Positions 1 to 7,804 of a stretch of DNA of 64,000 bases are shown piece after piece; position 1 is the first letter of the stretch, and each line of letters opens with the position of its first letter. The notes beneath the pieces are model-generated. The model worked only from the letters and a program-made list of their open reading frames with translations. It was not told the DNA's origin and searched no databases. This DNA is from Occallatibacter riparius. Its GTDB lineage: Bacteria > Acidobacteriota > Terriglobia > Terriglobales > Acidobacteriaceae. The translations under genes and the position numbers were made by a program. The stretch is from positions 558,001 through 622,000 of the forward strand of contig NZ_CP093313.1 in assembly GCF_025264625.1 (NCBI RefSeq). The letters are read 5' to 3'.

Positions 1-133
1 CGATTTCCGCTTTCGTGTCGACCGGTGCGGTGTTTTCATTCCGGGAGCGCGCCGCGCCCTCCGTACCGCGGATCGAGTGGAACCTGAGCTATGCTTGAGT
101 CGGGTCCTCCGCCGCGCGGAGTGCCGCGTAGCA
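1..133. other. Intergenic sequence at window start
   Basis: No supportable gene is seen in these bases. They probably hold the promoter of the next gene or the flank of a gene lying to the left of the window. Confidence 0.4.
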
Positions 134-613
134 ATGAACCTTAACGCCGTCAAAATCTGGGAGATCGCCGGGGGAGTGGTCCTGCTCACCGGGGCTGCCG
201 CCGTGGGTACCTGGCTGCTCCGCCGCAAGCGTCCCACCCCCGCCGAAATCGAGCTAGGACGACGCCAGTTCCTCACCCAGAGCGGCCGCATCGTCGACGG
301 CACCCTGCTCGACGTGGCCGAAGTGCCCGGAGAAGACGGCAATCCCCTCACAATGCTCATGTACGAGTACCGCATCGGCGGCGTCGACTATGAGGCATCA
401 CAGGACATCACGCTCATGGGCGACGTCGTCACGGTGGCTCATGTGCGCTCCGGATTCCCCTGCTCGGTGCGCTACCAGCCTGGCAACCCGGAGAACAGCA
501 TCGTGGTCGCCGAGGGGTGGTCAGGCCTGCGCAAGACCGTGCCACTGATGACCGTTTGGGACGACCGACAGCGGGGCAACTCCGCGCGACTTCACACCGA
601 GACGAGCGAATAG
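134..613 (+). CDS. Single-pass membrane protein, DUF3592-like
   Basis: A 159-residue protein when started at the ATG that opens with MNLNAVKIWE. One hydrophobic helix (about residues 8-28) is followed by an arginine/lysine stop-transfer cluster. A soluble beta-rich domain of about 100 residues follows, with the pattern GRIVDGTLLDV, YEYRIGGVDYEAS and a Pro-Gly-Asn-Pro stretch (YQPGNPENS). That arrangement resembles DUF3592-type domains, which have no known function. An in-frame ATG lies 57 bases upstream, but it would add a charged stretch ahead of the membrane anchor. The gene stands alone ahead of the CDF exporter. The topology is clear; the family assignment is tentative. Confidence 0.6.
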   Translation: MNLNAVKIWEIAGGVVLLTGAAAVGTWLLRRKRPTPAEIELGRRQFLTQSGRIVDGTLLDVAEVPGEDGNPLTMLMYEYRIGGVDYEASQDITLMGDVVTVAHVRSGFPCSVRYQPGNPENSIVVAEGWSGLRKTVPLMTVWDDRQRGNSARLHTETSE

Positions 614-701
614 GCCGGTCACCTTTCGGACGGAATTCAGTTAAGCCTCTGACCAGCAGAGGCTTGCAAAAGCAATGCTGGCAGGCAAACTCCGCCCCCG
701 G

Positions 702-707
702 TACACT
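702..707 (+). promoter_or_regulatory. -10 box (TACACT) six bases before the CDF start
   Basis: TACACT is separated from the ATG at 714 by six bases, so the transcript would begin at or next to the start codon. No Shine-Dalgarno sequence is visible. This suggests a leaderless mRNA and supports 714 over the upstream in-frame ATG at 675. Confidence 0.4.
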
Positions 708-713
708 GGATGC

Positions 714-1685
714 ATGCATGTCCATGCCGCGCCCGCTTCCTCTGCATCCGGCCCCGGCGCCAAAAGGACACAAGCCGTACTCCAGGTCTCGCTGGTCGCA
801 ACCGCCCTCTATGTTGCGGTAACGTTTATCGCGGGGCTGCGCGCCCACTCCCTGGCGCTGCTTTCTGAGGCCGGGCACAACGTCAGCGACTTTCTCGCGC
901 TGCTGCTCAGCTTTGCAGCCGTCCATTTCCAGACGCGCCCCGCCGATCCCGTTCGCACCTTCGGCTATCAGCGCGCGGGGGTTCTGGCCGCCTTCATCAA
1001 CGCGGGCAGCCTGATGGTCATCTCCGTCTGGATCGGGCTCGAGGCCGTTCACCGGCTCTATGCACCTGTGGCTGTGCATCCCCGTACCATGATGTACGTG
1101 GCCGCCGCCGGAGTGCTGATGAACGGCGTCATCGCCGCGCTGCTGTGGGGCGTGGCGCGCGACGTCAACATGCGCTCGGCCTTCCTGCACATGGCGGGCG
1201 ACACGCTCTCGACCGCCGCAGTCATCATTGGAGGCGCAGCCATCCTCTTCACCGGCCAGAACTGGATCGATCCGGTTCTCTCGCTGGTGATCGCCGCGCT
1301 GATTCTGTGGTCCTCCTGGGGCATCGTCCGCGAAACACTGAACATCCTCCTCGAAGGCACCCCGCGCGGTGTTGACCTCAACCAGATCCGCGGCGACATG
1401 GCCGCCATCTCCGGCGTGCTGAATGTCCACGACCTGCACATCTGGTCGCTGGGCTCGCAGTCACGCGCTATGGCCTGCCACGTCACCATCGCTGACATTC
1501 CGCCGTCGGAGAGCGCCGGGATCCTTGAGAAGCTCAATCACGTGCTCCGCGACCACCACAACATCTGCCACACCACCATCCAGTTCGAGCACGAAAACTG
1601 TCCGGAACTGCACGGCTGCGTAGTGCCCATCGAAGAGATGTCCAGCGAGCCCGCCCATCATCACCATCATGGGCATGCGCATTGA
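714..1685 (+). CDS. Cation diffusion facilitator (CDF) zinc/divalent metal exporter
   Basis: A 323-residue inner-membrane exporter of the CDF (ZitB/CzcD) family, which exchanges cytoplasmic Zn2+ or similar ions for protons. The sequence shows six hydrophobic helices. The tetrahedral transport site appears as two HxxxD pairs: H55/D59 in SEAGHNVSD (TM2) and H159/D163 in HMAGDT (TM5). Histidine rather than aspartate in the TM2 position is the pattern linked with zinc preference. A cytoplasmic domain with VHDLHIWSLG and HTTIQFEHENC ends in a histidine-rich tail (HHHHHGHAH), a likely metal-sensing or buffering element. It is monocistronic, and the next small gene starts 64 bases later from its own promoter. 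Confidence 0.93.
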   Translation: MHVHAAPASSASGPGAKRTQAVLQVSLVATALYVAVTFIAGLRAHSLALLSEAGHNVSDFLALLLSFAAVHFQTRPADPVRTFGYQRAGVLAAFINAGSLMVISVWIGLEAVHRLYAPVAVHPRTMMYVAAAGVLMNGVIAALLWGVARDVNMRSAFLHMAGDTLSTAAVIIGGAAILFTGQNWIDPVLSLVIAALILWSSWGIVRETLNILLEGTPRGVDLNQIRGDMAAISGVLNVHDLHIWSLGSQSRAMACHVTIADIPPSESAGILEKLNHVLRDHHNICHTTIQFEHENCPELHGCVVPIEEMSSEPAHHHHHGHAH

Positions 1686-1736
1686 TCTGAACAAGTGGTC
1701 AGGTGATCAAGGGTTCAGCAATCGTCAATTCCGCGC

Positions 1737-1742
1737 TATACT
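1737..1742 (+). promoter_or_regulatory. -10 box (TATACT) seven bases before the next start
   Basis: TATACT ends seven bases before the ATG at 1750, and no ribosome-binding sequence lies between them. This fits a leaderless transcript and argues for 1750 rather than the in-frame ATG at 1669, which lies inside the CDF gene. Confidence 0.4.
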
Positions 1743-1749
1743 TCCGCTC

Positions 1750-1980
1750 ATGACCCCCCTGAATAGCCATGATGATCGGTTGTCTCTTTTCAGAGCCATC
1801 GGCTACACGGCGGTCTACGCATCCCTGATGTTCTTTGGTTTCCTGCAACTGAATTCCGCTCTGCAGACCCCCGACTCCTACTTCCTCTTTTCCGGTCCAC
1901 TCATTCTGACCGTCGGCGTTATCGGCGTCTTCAGTGGACTGAGACAGGTGCGCCCCGTCGACCACCGCAACGGCCGGTGA
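1750..1980 (+). CDS. Small two-helix membrane protein
   Basis: A 76-residue protein with two hydrophobic segments (about residues 16-34 and 42-62) and polar ends. No family is recognised. The start at 1750 is chosen because a TATACT box lies seven bases upstream; an earlier in-frame ATG would overlap the CDF gene. Function unknown. Confidence 0.5.
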   Translation: MTPLNSHDDRLSLFRAIGYTAVYASLMFFGFLQLNSALQTPDSYFLFSGPLILTVGVIGVFSGLRQVRPVDHRNGR

Positions 1981-1986
1981 TGCCGT

Positions 1987-1995
1987 TGCTATAAT
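1987..1995 (+). promoter_or_regulatory. Extended -10 promoter upstream of alaC leader ORF
   Basis: TG-C-TATAAT is a perfect extended -10 element. A start site seven bases downstream falls on the ATG of the 20-residue Ala-rich ORF at 2002. No good -35 box is visible, which is normal for extended -10 promoters. Confidence 0.55.
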
Positions 1996-2001
1996 CCCTT
2001 C

Positions 2002-2064
2002 ATGCACCCGTACACCATCTCCGCGCATCTCCTCACCGCCCGCGCGGCGCGTGCTGCGGCGTAA
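2002..2064 (+). CDS. Putative alanine-rich leader peptide upstream of alaC
   Basis: A 20-codon ORF (MHPYTISAHLLTARAARAAA, then TAA) that begins where a transcript from the TGCTATAAT promoter would start. Seven of its 20 residues are alanine and five of the last seven are alanine, directly before the stop. The next gene, 138 bases downstream, encodes an alanine-forming aminotransferase. This is the arrangement of amino-acid attenuation leaders such as the thr, leu and ilv leaders, here with alanine codons. No U-tract terminator is seen between it and alaC, and alaC may have its own TACACT box, so the regulatory role is a hypothesis. Confidence 0.35.
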   Translation: MHPYTISAHLLTARAARAAA

Positions 2065-2176
2065 GCCGCCCAAGACTCCGCAACACCTCATCTCCCAATT
2101 CAGCCCAAGCGTTACACAGCAGGAACTTCCGCGCCTGCTGCCTCGAACGCCCGCGCCGACCCAACCGCAACTCACT

Positions 2177-2182
2177 TACACT
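2177..2182 (+). promoter_or_regulatory. Possible alaC-proximal -10 box (TACACT)
   Basis: TACACT lies 20 bases before the alaC ATG, with a GGAG ribosome-binding sequence between them. It could give a short-leader alaC transcript independent of the upstream leader ORF. Confidence 0.3.
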
Positions 2183-2202
2183 GGAAAGAACCGGAGTCAG
2201 CC

Positions 2203-3405
2203 ATGGAAGAGTTCAGCCGTATTCAGCGCCTGCCCCCTTACGTCTTCAACATCACCGGCGAGATGAAGATCTCCGCCCGCCGCCGCGGTGAAGACATCAT
2301 CGACTTCGGCATGGGCAATCCCGATGGGGCCACGCCCAAGCACATCGTGGACAAGATGATTGAGGCCGCGCAGAAGCCGGTGACGCACCGCTACTCCGTC
2401 TCCAAGGGACTGCCGCGTCTGCGCCGCGCCATATGCAACTGGTATGCATCGCGCTACGGCGTTGAGCTTGATGCGGACCGCGAAGCCATTGTCACCATCG
2501 GCTCCAAGGAAGGCATTGCCCACCTCTGCCTCGCCATCCTCGACTCGCGCGACACCGTCCTCGTACCCAATCCGTCGTATCCCATCCATATCTATGGGCC
2601 GGTTATCGCCGGAGCTCACGTGGTCAGCGTGCCCATCGTGAACCACGAGGCGTTCCTTTCCGAGCTTGAAGACCTGATCCCGCGCATGACGCCGCGCCCC
2701 AAGGCGCTGATCGTCAACTTCCCCTCGAACCCGACGACGCAATGCGTGGAGCTGCCCTTCCTCGCCCGCCTGGTTGAGCTCGCCCGCCAGTACGGCTTCC
2801 ATCTCATCCACGATCTCGCCTACGCCGACATCGCCTTCGACGGCTACAAGCCACCCAGCGTGCTCCAGGTGCCGGGCGCCAAGGATGTCGCGGTTGAGTT
2901 CTTTACGCTTTCTAAGAGCTACAACATGCCGGGATGGCGCGTGGGATTCATGGTCGGCAACCCGGTGCTGGTCAACGCGCTCGGCCGCCTCAAGAGCTAC
3001 TTCGACTACGGCACCTTCACGCCCATCCAGGTGGCTAGCATCCTTGCGCTTGAGGGCCCGCAGGACTGCGTTCGCGAGATCTGCGGCACTTATCAGAAGC
3101 GCCGCGACGTGCTCGTCGAAGGTCTGAATAAGTTGGGATGGCAGGTCCCCATGCCCAAGGCGACCATGTTTGTGTGGGCGCAGATCCCCGAGAAGTACCG
3201 CCACCTCGGCTCACTGGAGTTCTCGAAGCTGCTGCTCACCGAGGCGAAGGTAGCAGTAAGCCCAGGCATCGGCTTCGGCGACTACGGCGACACCCACGTT
3301 CGCTTCAGCCTCATCGAGAACGAAGAGCGCACTCGCCAGGCGCTGCGCGGTATCAAGCAGATGTTCGCGAAGAGTCAGAAGGAAGCGACGGTCGGAGCGG
3401 TTTAG
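2203..3405 (+). CDS. alaC: Alanine aminotransferase, AlaC type (PLP-dependent class I)
   Basis: A 400-residue fold-type I aminotransferase that closely follows the E. coli AlaC pattern throughout: [14 protein letters not shown] at the N-terminus, [51 protein letters not shown], and the PLP-lysine segment [17 protein letters not shown]. The C-terminal [21 protein letters not shown] carries the arginine that binds the substrate alpha-carboxylate. AlaC converts pyruvate and glutamate to alanine and 2-oxoglutarate in the cytoplasm. A GGAG sequence precedes the ATG. The gene appears monocistronic, preceded by an Ala-rich mini-ORF that may control it. Closely related LL-diaminopimelate aminotransferases are the alternative, but the sequence matches AlaC better. 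Confidence 0.9.
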   Translation: MEEFSRIQRLPPYVFNITGEMKISARRRGEDIIDFGMGNPDGATPKHIVDKMIEAAQKPVTHRYSVSKGLPRLRRAICNWYASRYGVELDADREAIVTIGSKEGIAHLCLAILDSRDTVLVPNPSYPIHIYGPVIAGAHVVSVPIVNHEAFLSELEDLIPRMTPRPKALIVNFPSNPTTQCVELPFLARLVELARQYGFHLIHDLAYADIAFDGYKPPSVLQVPGAKDVAVEFFTLSKSYNMPGWRVGFMVGNPVLVNALGRLKSYFDYGTFTPIQVASILALEGPQDCVREICGTYQKRRDVLVEGLNKLGWQVPMPKATMFVWAQIPEKYRHLGSLEFSKLLLTEAKVAVSPGIGFGDYGDTHVRFSLIENEERTRQALRGIKQMFAKSQKEATVGAV

Positions 3406-3574
3406 CGTCCGGGCCGCCTCTGCAATCAGCTCGGGCGCCGGAACGCGTAAGATGATGGAACAGTCGGATTCCCCCTGACGCTTTCTCCCTCGCTCGACCG
3501 GGCCCTTCCACCCTCCTACCGCATTGTCTTCGCAGATCAGTGACAGCACTTGCTTGCCCGAAAGGAGCTCCTCC

Positions 3575-4558
3575 ATGCCTCTCCCCAATGATGAGCGTCT
3601 CGTCGCTCTGGCCAACGATATTCTCCTGCAATTCGATCAACTGTTCGGTGTGCATCCCGGCTACCGCCCCGCTCACGCCAAGGGACTCATGCTCATCGGC
3701 ACCTTCACGCCCGCGACCCAGGCCCGCTCTCTGACGATGGCGCCGCACATCCTGAGCGCCTCGACAGCCGTCACGGCGCGATTTTCGAACTCCACCGGCC
3801 TTCCCGAAATCCCCGACAGCGCCCCGGAGTCGAACCCGCGCGGCCTCGCCATTCGCTTCAATCTCGCCGAGCACGTGCACACCGATATCGTGAGCCACTC
3901 CACCAACGGCTTCCCGGCGCGCAATGGAGAGGAATTCCTCGGACTTTTGCGGGCAATCGCCGCCAGCGGTTCCGAAGTACCGTCGCCCAAGCCGATCGAG
4001 CAGTTCCTGGGGTCTCACCCGGCCGCGCTCGCCTTCGTGCAGGCGCCCAAGCCGTTTCCCTCCAGCCTGGCAAGCGACACCTACTTCGCCCCTAGTGCGT
4101 ACTCCTTTACCAATGATGGGGGTGAGACGCGCTTCGGCCGCTATCGAATCGTGCCGGAAGAAGGCAATGACTACCTCAGCGACTCGGAAGTGATTGGGCT
4201 TGCCGCTAACTACCACTATGACGAGCTTGCGGAACGCGTCACGATCCAGCCCATCCGCTTCCACATTCGTGTGCAGCTGGCCAAGCCTGGTGATATCACG
4301 GACGACGTCACCGTGCACTGGCCCGAGGATCGCGAACTGGTCGACTTCGGCACAATCGAGCTGACCGAAGTTGTGCCCGATTCTGTAGTGCAGCAGAAGC
4401 ACATTATTTTCGATCCCATTCCGCGGGTTGAGGGCATTGCAAACTCAGCCGATCCACTCCTCGAGTTGCGGGCCGCCATCTATCTCGTGAGTGGCCGCCG
4501 CCGCCGCGCCGCCCGTGTGCAGGAGCAGGAATCGGAACTCACCGCCGGGGCCGTGTAG
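3575..4558 (+). CDS. Catalase-related heme peroxidase (SrpA-like)
   Basis: A 327-residue single-domain member of the catalase superfamily, much shorter than typical catalases (about 480 or more). The distal histidine is in AHAKG (H34). TARFSNSTGLPE and NPRGLAIRF match the catalase core around the distal pocket. An RxxxY motif near the C-terminus (RAAIY) fits the proximal heme-ligand tyrosine. Members of this group act mainly as organic or hydrogen peroxide peroxidases. No signal peptide is apparent, so a cytoplasmic location is likely. The start at 3575 is fixed by AAAGGAG (3561-3567) at seven-base spacing; an upstream in-frame ATG at 3524 has no such site. A strong hairpin follows the stop codon. 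Confidence 0.85.
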   Translation: MPLPNDERLVALANDILLQFDQLFGVHPGYRPAHAKGLMLIGTFTPATQARSLTMAPHILSASTAVTARFSNSTGLPEIPDSAPESNPRGLAIRFNLAEHVHTDIVSHSTNGFPARNGEEFLGLLRAIAASGSEVPSPKPIEQFLGSHPAALAFVQAPKPFPSSLASDTYFAPSAYSFTNDGGETRFGRYRIVPEEGNDYLSDSEVIGLAANYHYDELAERVTIQPIRFHIRVQLAKPGDITDDVTVHWPEDRELVDFGTIELTEVVPDSVVQQKHIIFDPIPRVEGIANSADPLLELRAAIYLVSGRRRRAARVQEQESELTAGAV

Positions 4559-4573
4559 TCACTGGGAGCTCAA

Positions 4574-4602
4574 GGTTCGGGCCCCGGAAGGGGACCCGAA
4601 CC
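4574..4602 (+). terminator. Hairpin after the catalase-like gene
   Basis: GGTTCGGGCCCC pairs with GGGG-A-CCCGAACC around a GGAA loop, giving a 12-bp GC-rich stem with one bulged A. It starts 16 bases after the stop codon. There is no U-tract, so it may be a weak terminator or an RNA-stabilising hairpin. Confidence 0.5.
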
Positions 4603-4741
4603 GCGAGGCGCCTCACCTGACTGTGAAATTAACTTCCGCTTGACATTCGCAACCCCGCAAGCGACCCTCATACATCCCCGCAACTGCTATCCCCGCTGAC
4701 GCGCCGGGAAATCTCCTTTATGGCAACTCTGGAGGTCCCCT

Positions 4742-5527
4742 TTGGCTACTGCGTCCGCCCTCTCTCAACCTGGAACTACTCTGCACACGCGTGGCACGTG
4801 GAGCGCGCGCGACGACCGCACGGCCTCAGCCGTGTATCTGGGCGTTCTGTGGGTAGGCATGATCGCCGGCTTCGGAGTCGACTTTCCACGCTATCTGCGC
4901 GAGAACCCCGCGGCGCCCATGATCGTGCACATTCATGGAGCCATTTACTCCGTCTGGATGCTGCTCCTCACGGTGCAGGTTCTGCTGGTGGTCCGCGATC
5001 GCGTGGCTCTGCATCGAAGGCTGGGCTGGCTGCTTGCAGGGTGGGCCTGCCTGATGGGAGTCATGGGGCCGGTAGCCATCATGGTCTCCCAGGCAGCCAA
5101 CATGCGCGGCGGTCCAGTCTACGATCCGCCGTTTCTGTGCGTCGCCTTCAACAATGTCCTCTGCTTTCTGATCCTGCTCGCCTGCGGCATTGCGCTCAGA
5201 AAGAATCCGGCAGCCCACCGGCGGCTGATGATCCTGTCGAGCGTGTCGCTTGCCGATCCGGGCTTCGCCCGCTTCTCTGGCTGGATCTGGCCGCAGGAGC
5301 CCGCCTCGATCCCGGTGTGGTTCGTCTACACGTTCTATGGGAATGTGCTGCTGATCGCACTGATGACCGCCTGGGACTGGTATCGCGGGCGGCTGATGCG
5401 CCAGTTCGTGATCGGCGCCTCAGCGCTGCTGGCAGCCGAGTTCACGGCGACGGTGCTCTACTTCTGGGGACCGTGGAGAGCCTTGAGCGCCAGTTGGGTG
5501 GCAGGGTGGGCCAGGCATTTCGGCTGA
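4742..5527 (+). CDS. Multi-pass membrane protein with conserved-looking histidines
   Basis: A 261-residue protein starting at TTG, chosen because a strong GGAGG (4731-4735) lies six bases upstream. About seven hydrophobic helices are seen. Histidines sit at helix edges in VHIHGAIYSVWM, LHRRLGW and AHRRLM, which recalls small heme- or quinone-linked membrane families, but no known family is firmly recognised. The preceding 180 bases contain a terminator-like hairpin and TTGACA at 4640-4645. The gene is followed by a long G-tract-rich non-coding region. Function unknown; the coding call is secure because of the ribosome-binding site and consistent membrane topology. Confidence 0.65.
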   Translation: MATASALSQPGTTLHTRGTWSARDDRTASAVYLGVLWVGMIAGFGVDFPRYLRENPAAPMIVHIHGAIYSVWMLLLTVQVLLVVRDRVALHRRLGWLLAGWACLMGVMGPVAIMVSQAANMRGGPVYDPPFLCVAFNNVLCFLILLACGIALRKNPAAHRRLMILSSVSLADPGFARFSGWIWPQEPASIPVWFVYTFYGNVLLIALMTAWDWYRGRLMRQFVIGASALLAAEFTATVLYFWGPWRALSASWVAGWARHFG

Positions 5528-6206
5528 GCCGAGGCGAGGGCAGAATTGGAGTTGCCGGCTCCGTAATTCCGGTATCTTGTTGAATCTAAATAGAACGGTG
5601 GGGGGAGGGGGTGGGGTATCTGCCCCCGCTTCTCGCGCCGTCGTTGGCTGCACCGGCGGAGGGGGGTGGCACGTCCTGGCTGTCTGGCCCCCGCGGACAT
5701 GCCTTAACCGGTACCCGGAAACTTCTTGCCCTCACACCGCGCCAGGGGGGAGGGGGTACCCCTTCCGGATGGATTCGGGGCCCGATTCGGTCGCCCCCGG
5801 GGGGGGGGGGAGGGGGTACCCACTCCAGTCCCGACGGGGGGCGTGGTGCTTGCATCGTCGGCTACCCGGGGGGGTGGGGGTACTCGCCCCCGGTCCCGTG
5901 CCTGATGGCATTGCTGGCGCAGAACGTTTGACCCTGCCCTTGAAGACACAACTTCCCTTGCCCGATGCCGGGCTTACCTTCAGCATGGCGCAGCGGAGTG
6001 GAGAACGATGTGCCGGCGGTCACGGTTGGGTGTGATGTCGGTGGGGGACGGGCGGGGGGGGTGGTTCGGGGTCCGGGCTTCCGCCGGTCTTAGCTTCCGA
6101 TTTGCTGATTAGCTCGGAACCTACCAGGTGCAAGCATCTCTCCCCGGTCCCCAGAAGCGAGGGACCGGGCACCCGGCACCCGGGGGTGGGGGGTCGTGCC
6201 CAAGGA
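5528..6206. repeat. Non-coding G-tract repeat region
   Basis: No credible gene is seen in this stretch. It carries at least seven G-runs on the plus strand. Two are near-copies of GGGGGAGGGGGTACCC (5745-5762, and 5799-5821, the latter with a 12-G run). Variants lie at 5597-5620, 5657-5668, 5868-5884, 6041-6077 and 6180-6195. The cores often end in the palindrome GGGTACCC. Open frames crossing it are low-complexity Gly/Pro/Arg artefacts. A similar G-run sits at 10584-10597, so this may be a dispersed element. Confidence 0.6.
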
Positions 6207-6500
6207 TCAGGCTGCGTCTTCTACCTTGACCGTTACCTTGCGGCCGAGGGCGGAAGCCATATTGACCAGAGCATCGAGGGAGAAGCGGGCGATTCGGCCA
6301 CGCAGGAGATCGTTCATGCGGGGCTGCGTTACGGCGCAGCGCTCGGCGGCTTCGGCCTGGGTCCAGCCGGCCTTCTCCACGATGGCTGCGATCTGGCGCA
6401 TCAACGCCGAGCGCAGGCGCAGATTTGCTGCTTCCTCCGGCGTATCGGCAAGCGCGTCCCAGACGCTGGAGAATGTCGCGATTTGCGCCTTCTTCTTCAT
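6207..6500 (-). CDS. XRE-family HTH regulator, HigA/COG5606 antitoxin-like
   Basis: A 97-residue protein with a Cro/C1-type helix-turn-helix: WTQAEAAERCAVTQPRMNDLLRGRIARFSLDALVNMASALG, preceded by LRLRSALMRQIAAIVEKAG. This matches the HigA2-like antitoxin family, whose members usually sit downstream of a RelE/HigB-type mRNA interferase and repress their own promoter. Here no toxin gene precedes it: the sequence just upstream is its palindromic operator, then the divergent coupled trio. It may be an orphan antitoxin or a regulator of that trio. The gene lies on the opposite strand to its accessory neighbours. Confidence 0.8.
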   Translation of the reverse strand: MKKKAQIATFSSVWDALADTPEEAANLRLRSALMRQIAAIVEKAGWTQAEAAERCAVTQPRMNDLLRGRIARFSLDALVNMASALGRKVTVKVEDAA

Positions 6501-6516
6501 AGCTTCATGCGAGATG

Positions 6517-6536
6517 ATTATATCCGATTGGATATA
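6517..6536 (-). promoter_or_regulatory. Palindromic operator and -10 box of the XRE gene
   Basis: TATATCC-GATT-GGATATA (6519-6536) is a perfect 7-bp inverted repeat. Read on the minus strand it overlaps TATAAT (6522-6517), placing a -10 box 16 bases before the XRE start at 6500. An autorepressing XRE protein bound here would block its own promoter and possibly that of the plus-strand trio. Confidence 0.6.
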
Positions 6537-6671
6537 GAAAGCTTCGATGGGAAGGTGTATGGCCGAACGCGGCGGAATCCCGAGGAATTGGATTCGTTGC
6601 GAGCGAGCGGCCCAAGAGCTATATTGTTGTTGCTAATTCACACAGCGAAACGCTTCGATCGGGAGGTCTGC

Positions 6672-7373
6672 TTGAGCGAAGGTGTGACCAAGGACGCCCC
6701 CCTCCCAGACGAGTCAAGCTCTCTCCTCGATGAGTACAAGATACTTCAAGACAAGATCGACAAGATCGGCGGGTTTAGGGTCACTATCAAAGGATGGTCG
6801 GTAACGGCGACCGTCGCAGCTCTTATCGCAATTACTACAGGCAAAGGCTTTTCTCCAATCGTCAGTGCGTTTGGCCTGGACGCCTTGTTGGCGTGGTTCT
6901 TTTGGTTTGAACGTGAGCAAGTCAGCCGGGGCTGGAAATTCAACGCTCGTGCGAGGAGCATCGAAATACAGATCGAAAAGCGGCAAAGGGCCGCCGGAAA
7001 GCGCGTCACATTCTCGAGTCCGAACATCGCTAGGGCACTTTTTGGGGGCAAGAAGCGCAGGGAATTGATTTCTCACGAATTCGAAAATCGTCATCTTGAG
7101 AGTTCACGTTTCGCTGTAAACGAGCAGTTCAGGCTGGCCGTCAAGTCCGATTTGCTCTTTTATGTGACACTGTGTCTTGCTGCGTGGCTTCCAATTTGGT
7201 TTGGCGGAACGCCGGCTTCAACAGCTCCCCCGATCGTTATCCATGACACCATTCAGGTCCCCGCGCAGACTAGCTCCCAATCAGGACAGCCCGCCACTGG
7301 TGGTATCTCCAACCCCGCAAGTGATGTTCAAAGTCATCCTAAAGCGCGGCACGCGAGTCGAGGTTCGAGGTGA
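6672..7373 (+). CDS. Three-helix membrane protein, candidate effector of an NTase-linked module
   Basis: A 233-residue protein started at TTG 6672, supported by GGGAGG (6661-6666) five bases upstream. The frame is open further upstream but would cover the XRE operator. An N-terminal helix (LLDEYKILQDKIDKIGGFR) leads into a hairpin of two membrane segments (about 41-57 and 62-79). A charged helical cytoplasmic part follows, then a third membrane segment (about 160-177) and a Ser/Thr/Pro-rich tail. The two-helix layout recalls SLATT-type membrane effectors of conflict systems, but no direct family match can be claimed. Its stop overlaps the next start (GTGA), so it is translationally coupled to the acidic protein and the nucleotidyltransferase. 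Confidence 0.65.
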   Translation: MSEGVTKDAPLPDESSSLLDEYKILQDKIDKIGGFRVTIKGWSVTATVAALIAITTGKGFSPIVSAFGLDALLAWFFWFEREQVSRGWKFNARARSIEIQIEKRQRAAGKRVTFSSPNIARALFGGKKRRELISHEFENRHLESSRFAVNEQFRLAVKSDLLFYVTLCLAAWLPIWFGGTPASTAPPIVIHDTIQVPAQTSSQSGQPATGGISNPASDVQSHPKARHASRGSR

Positions 7374-7804
7374 GCAAAATCAGGAAACGGCCGACGATCC
7401 GACTCGTCGATACCCTCATCGAGGAGTTGGAAGGCATCAGGGATTTGCTTCCCACCGTCTACATGGAAGACGAAGAGGAAGATGATGAGGGCGAAGGCGG
7501 GCCCATCAAGGCCGCTGGCAAGATTGACTCGGAGGAGATTGAGGTCGCTCTGAGCGCACTCGTTTCGTCCATTAGTGAGAAACTAGACTTGCGAGTTGAG
7601 CCCTCATCCTTTTCCGACCTGCTGGAAGCGCTCTTCTCTCCCGAAGATGACCTCGTAAGTCTTGCAGTCAATCTCGAAGACGCGATCAACGGGTATTTCG
7701 GAGAGCTATTCGGGGAGAACCTAGATCTGGCAGACACATATTTCGGGGACTTGATTGCGCTTCTAAAGGAGAGGAGGGAGAAATGGAAACGCCCCAAGCC
7801 TTAG
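7370..7804 (+). CDS. Acidic protein of unknown function, coupled to 3-TM and NTase genes
   Basis: A 144-residue protein beginning at GTG, overlapping the previous stop in GTGA. After a basic start (SKIRKRPTIRL) it is strongly acidic, with a run of Glu/Asp near residues 33-41 (EDEEEDDEGE). The remainder is predicted helical with many Leu/Glu/Asp positions, and the C-terminus is basic (LLKERREKWKRPKP). No family is recognised. Tight coupling on both sides suggests that it bridges or neutralises its partners, which is inference only. Confidence 0.65.
   Translation: MSKIRKRPTIRLVDTLIEELEGIRDLLPTVYMEDEEEDDEGEGGPIKAAGKIDSEEIEVALSALVSSISEKLDLRVEPSSFSDLLEALFSPEDDLVSLAVNLEDAINGYFGELFGENLDLADTYFGDLIALLKERREKWKRPKP

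Noticed and set aside
4640..4674. TTGACA with CATACA as promoter of the 4742 gene
   Set aside because: The spacer of about 23 bases is too long for a normal sigma-70 promoter, so it was not listed as a feature.
4720..5583. An alternative 287-codon frame overlapping the membrane protein at 4742
   Set aside because: Its composition is Arg/Gly/Ser-rich with no domain. The other frame has a GGAGG-supported TTG start and clear membrane helices.
5577..6035. Gly/Pro-rich frames in the G-tract region as possible secreted repeat proteins
   Set aside because: They arise from G-runs in all frames, lack ribosome-binding sites and signal peptides, and show no conserved motif.
6102..6671. N-terminal extension of the 3-TM protein frame across the XRE gene and operator
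   Set aside because: It would lie antisense to a clear XRE gene and cover a palindromic operator. TTG 6672 has a GGGAGG site at correct spacing.
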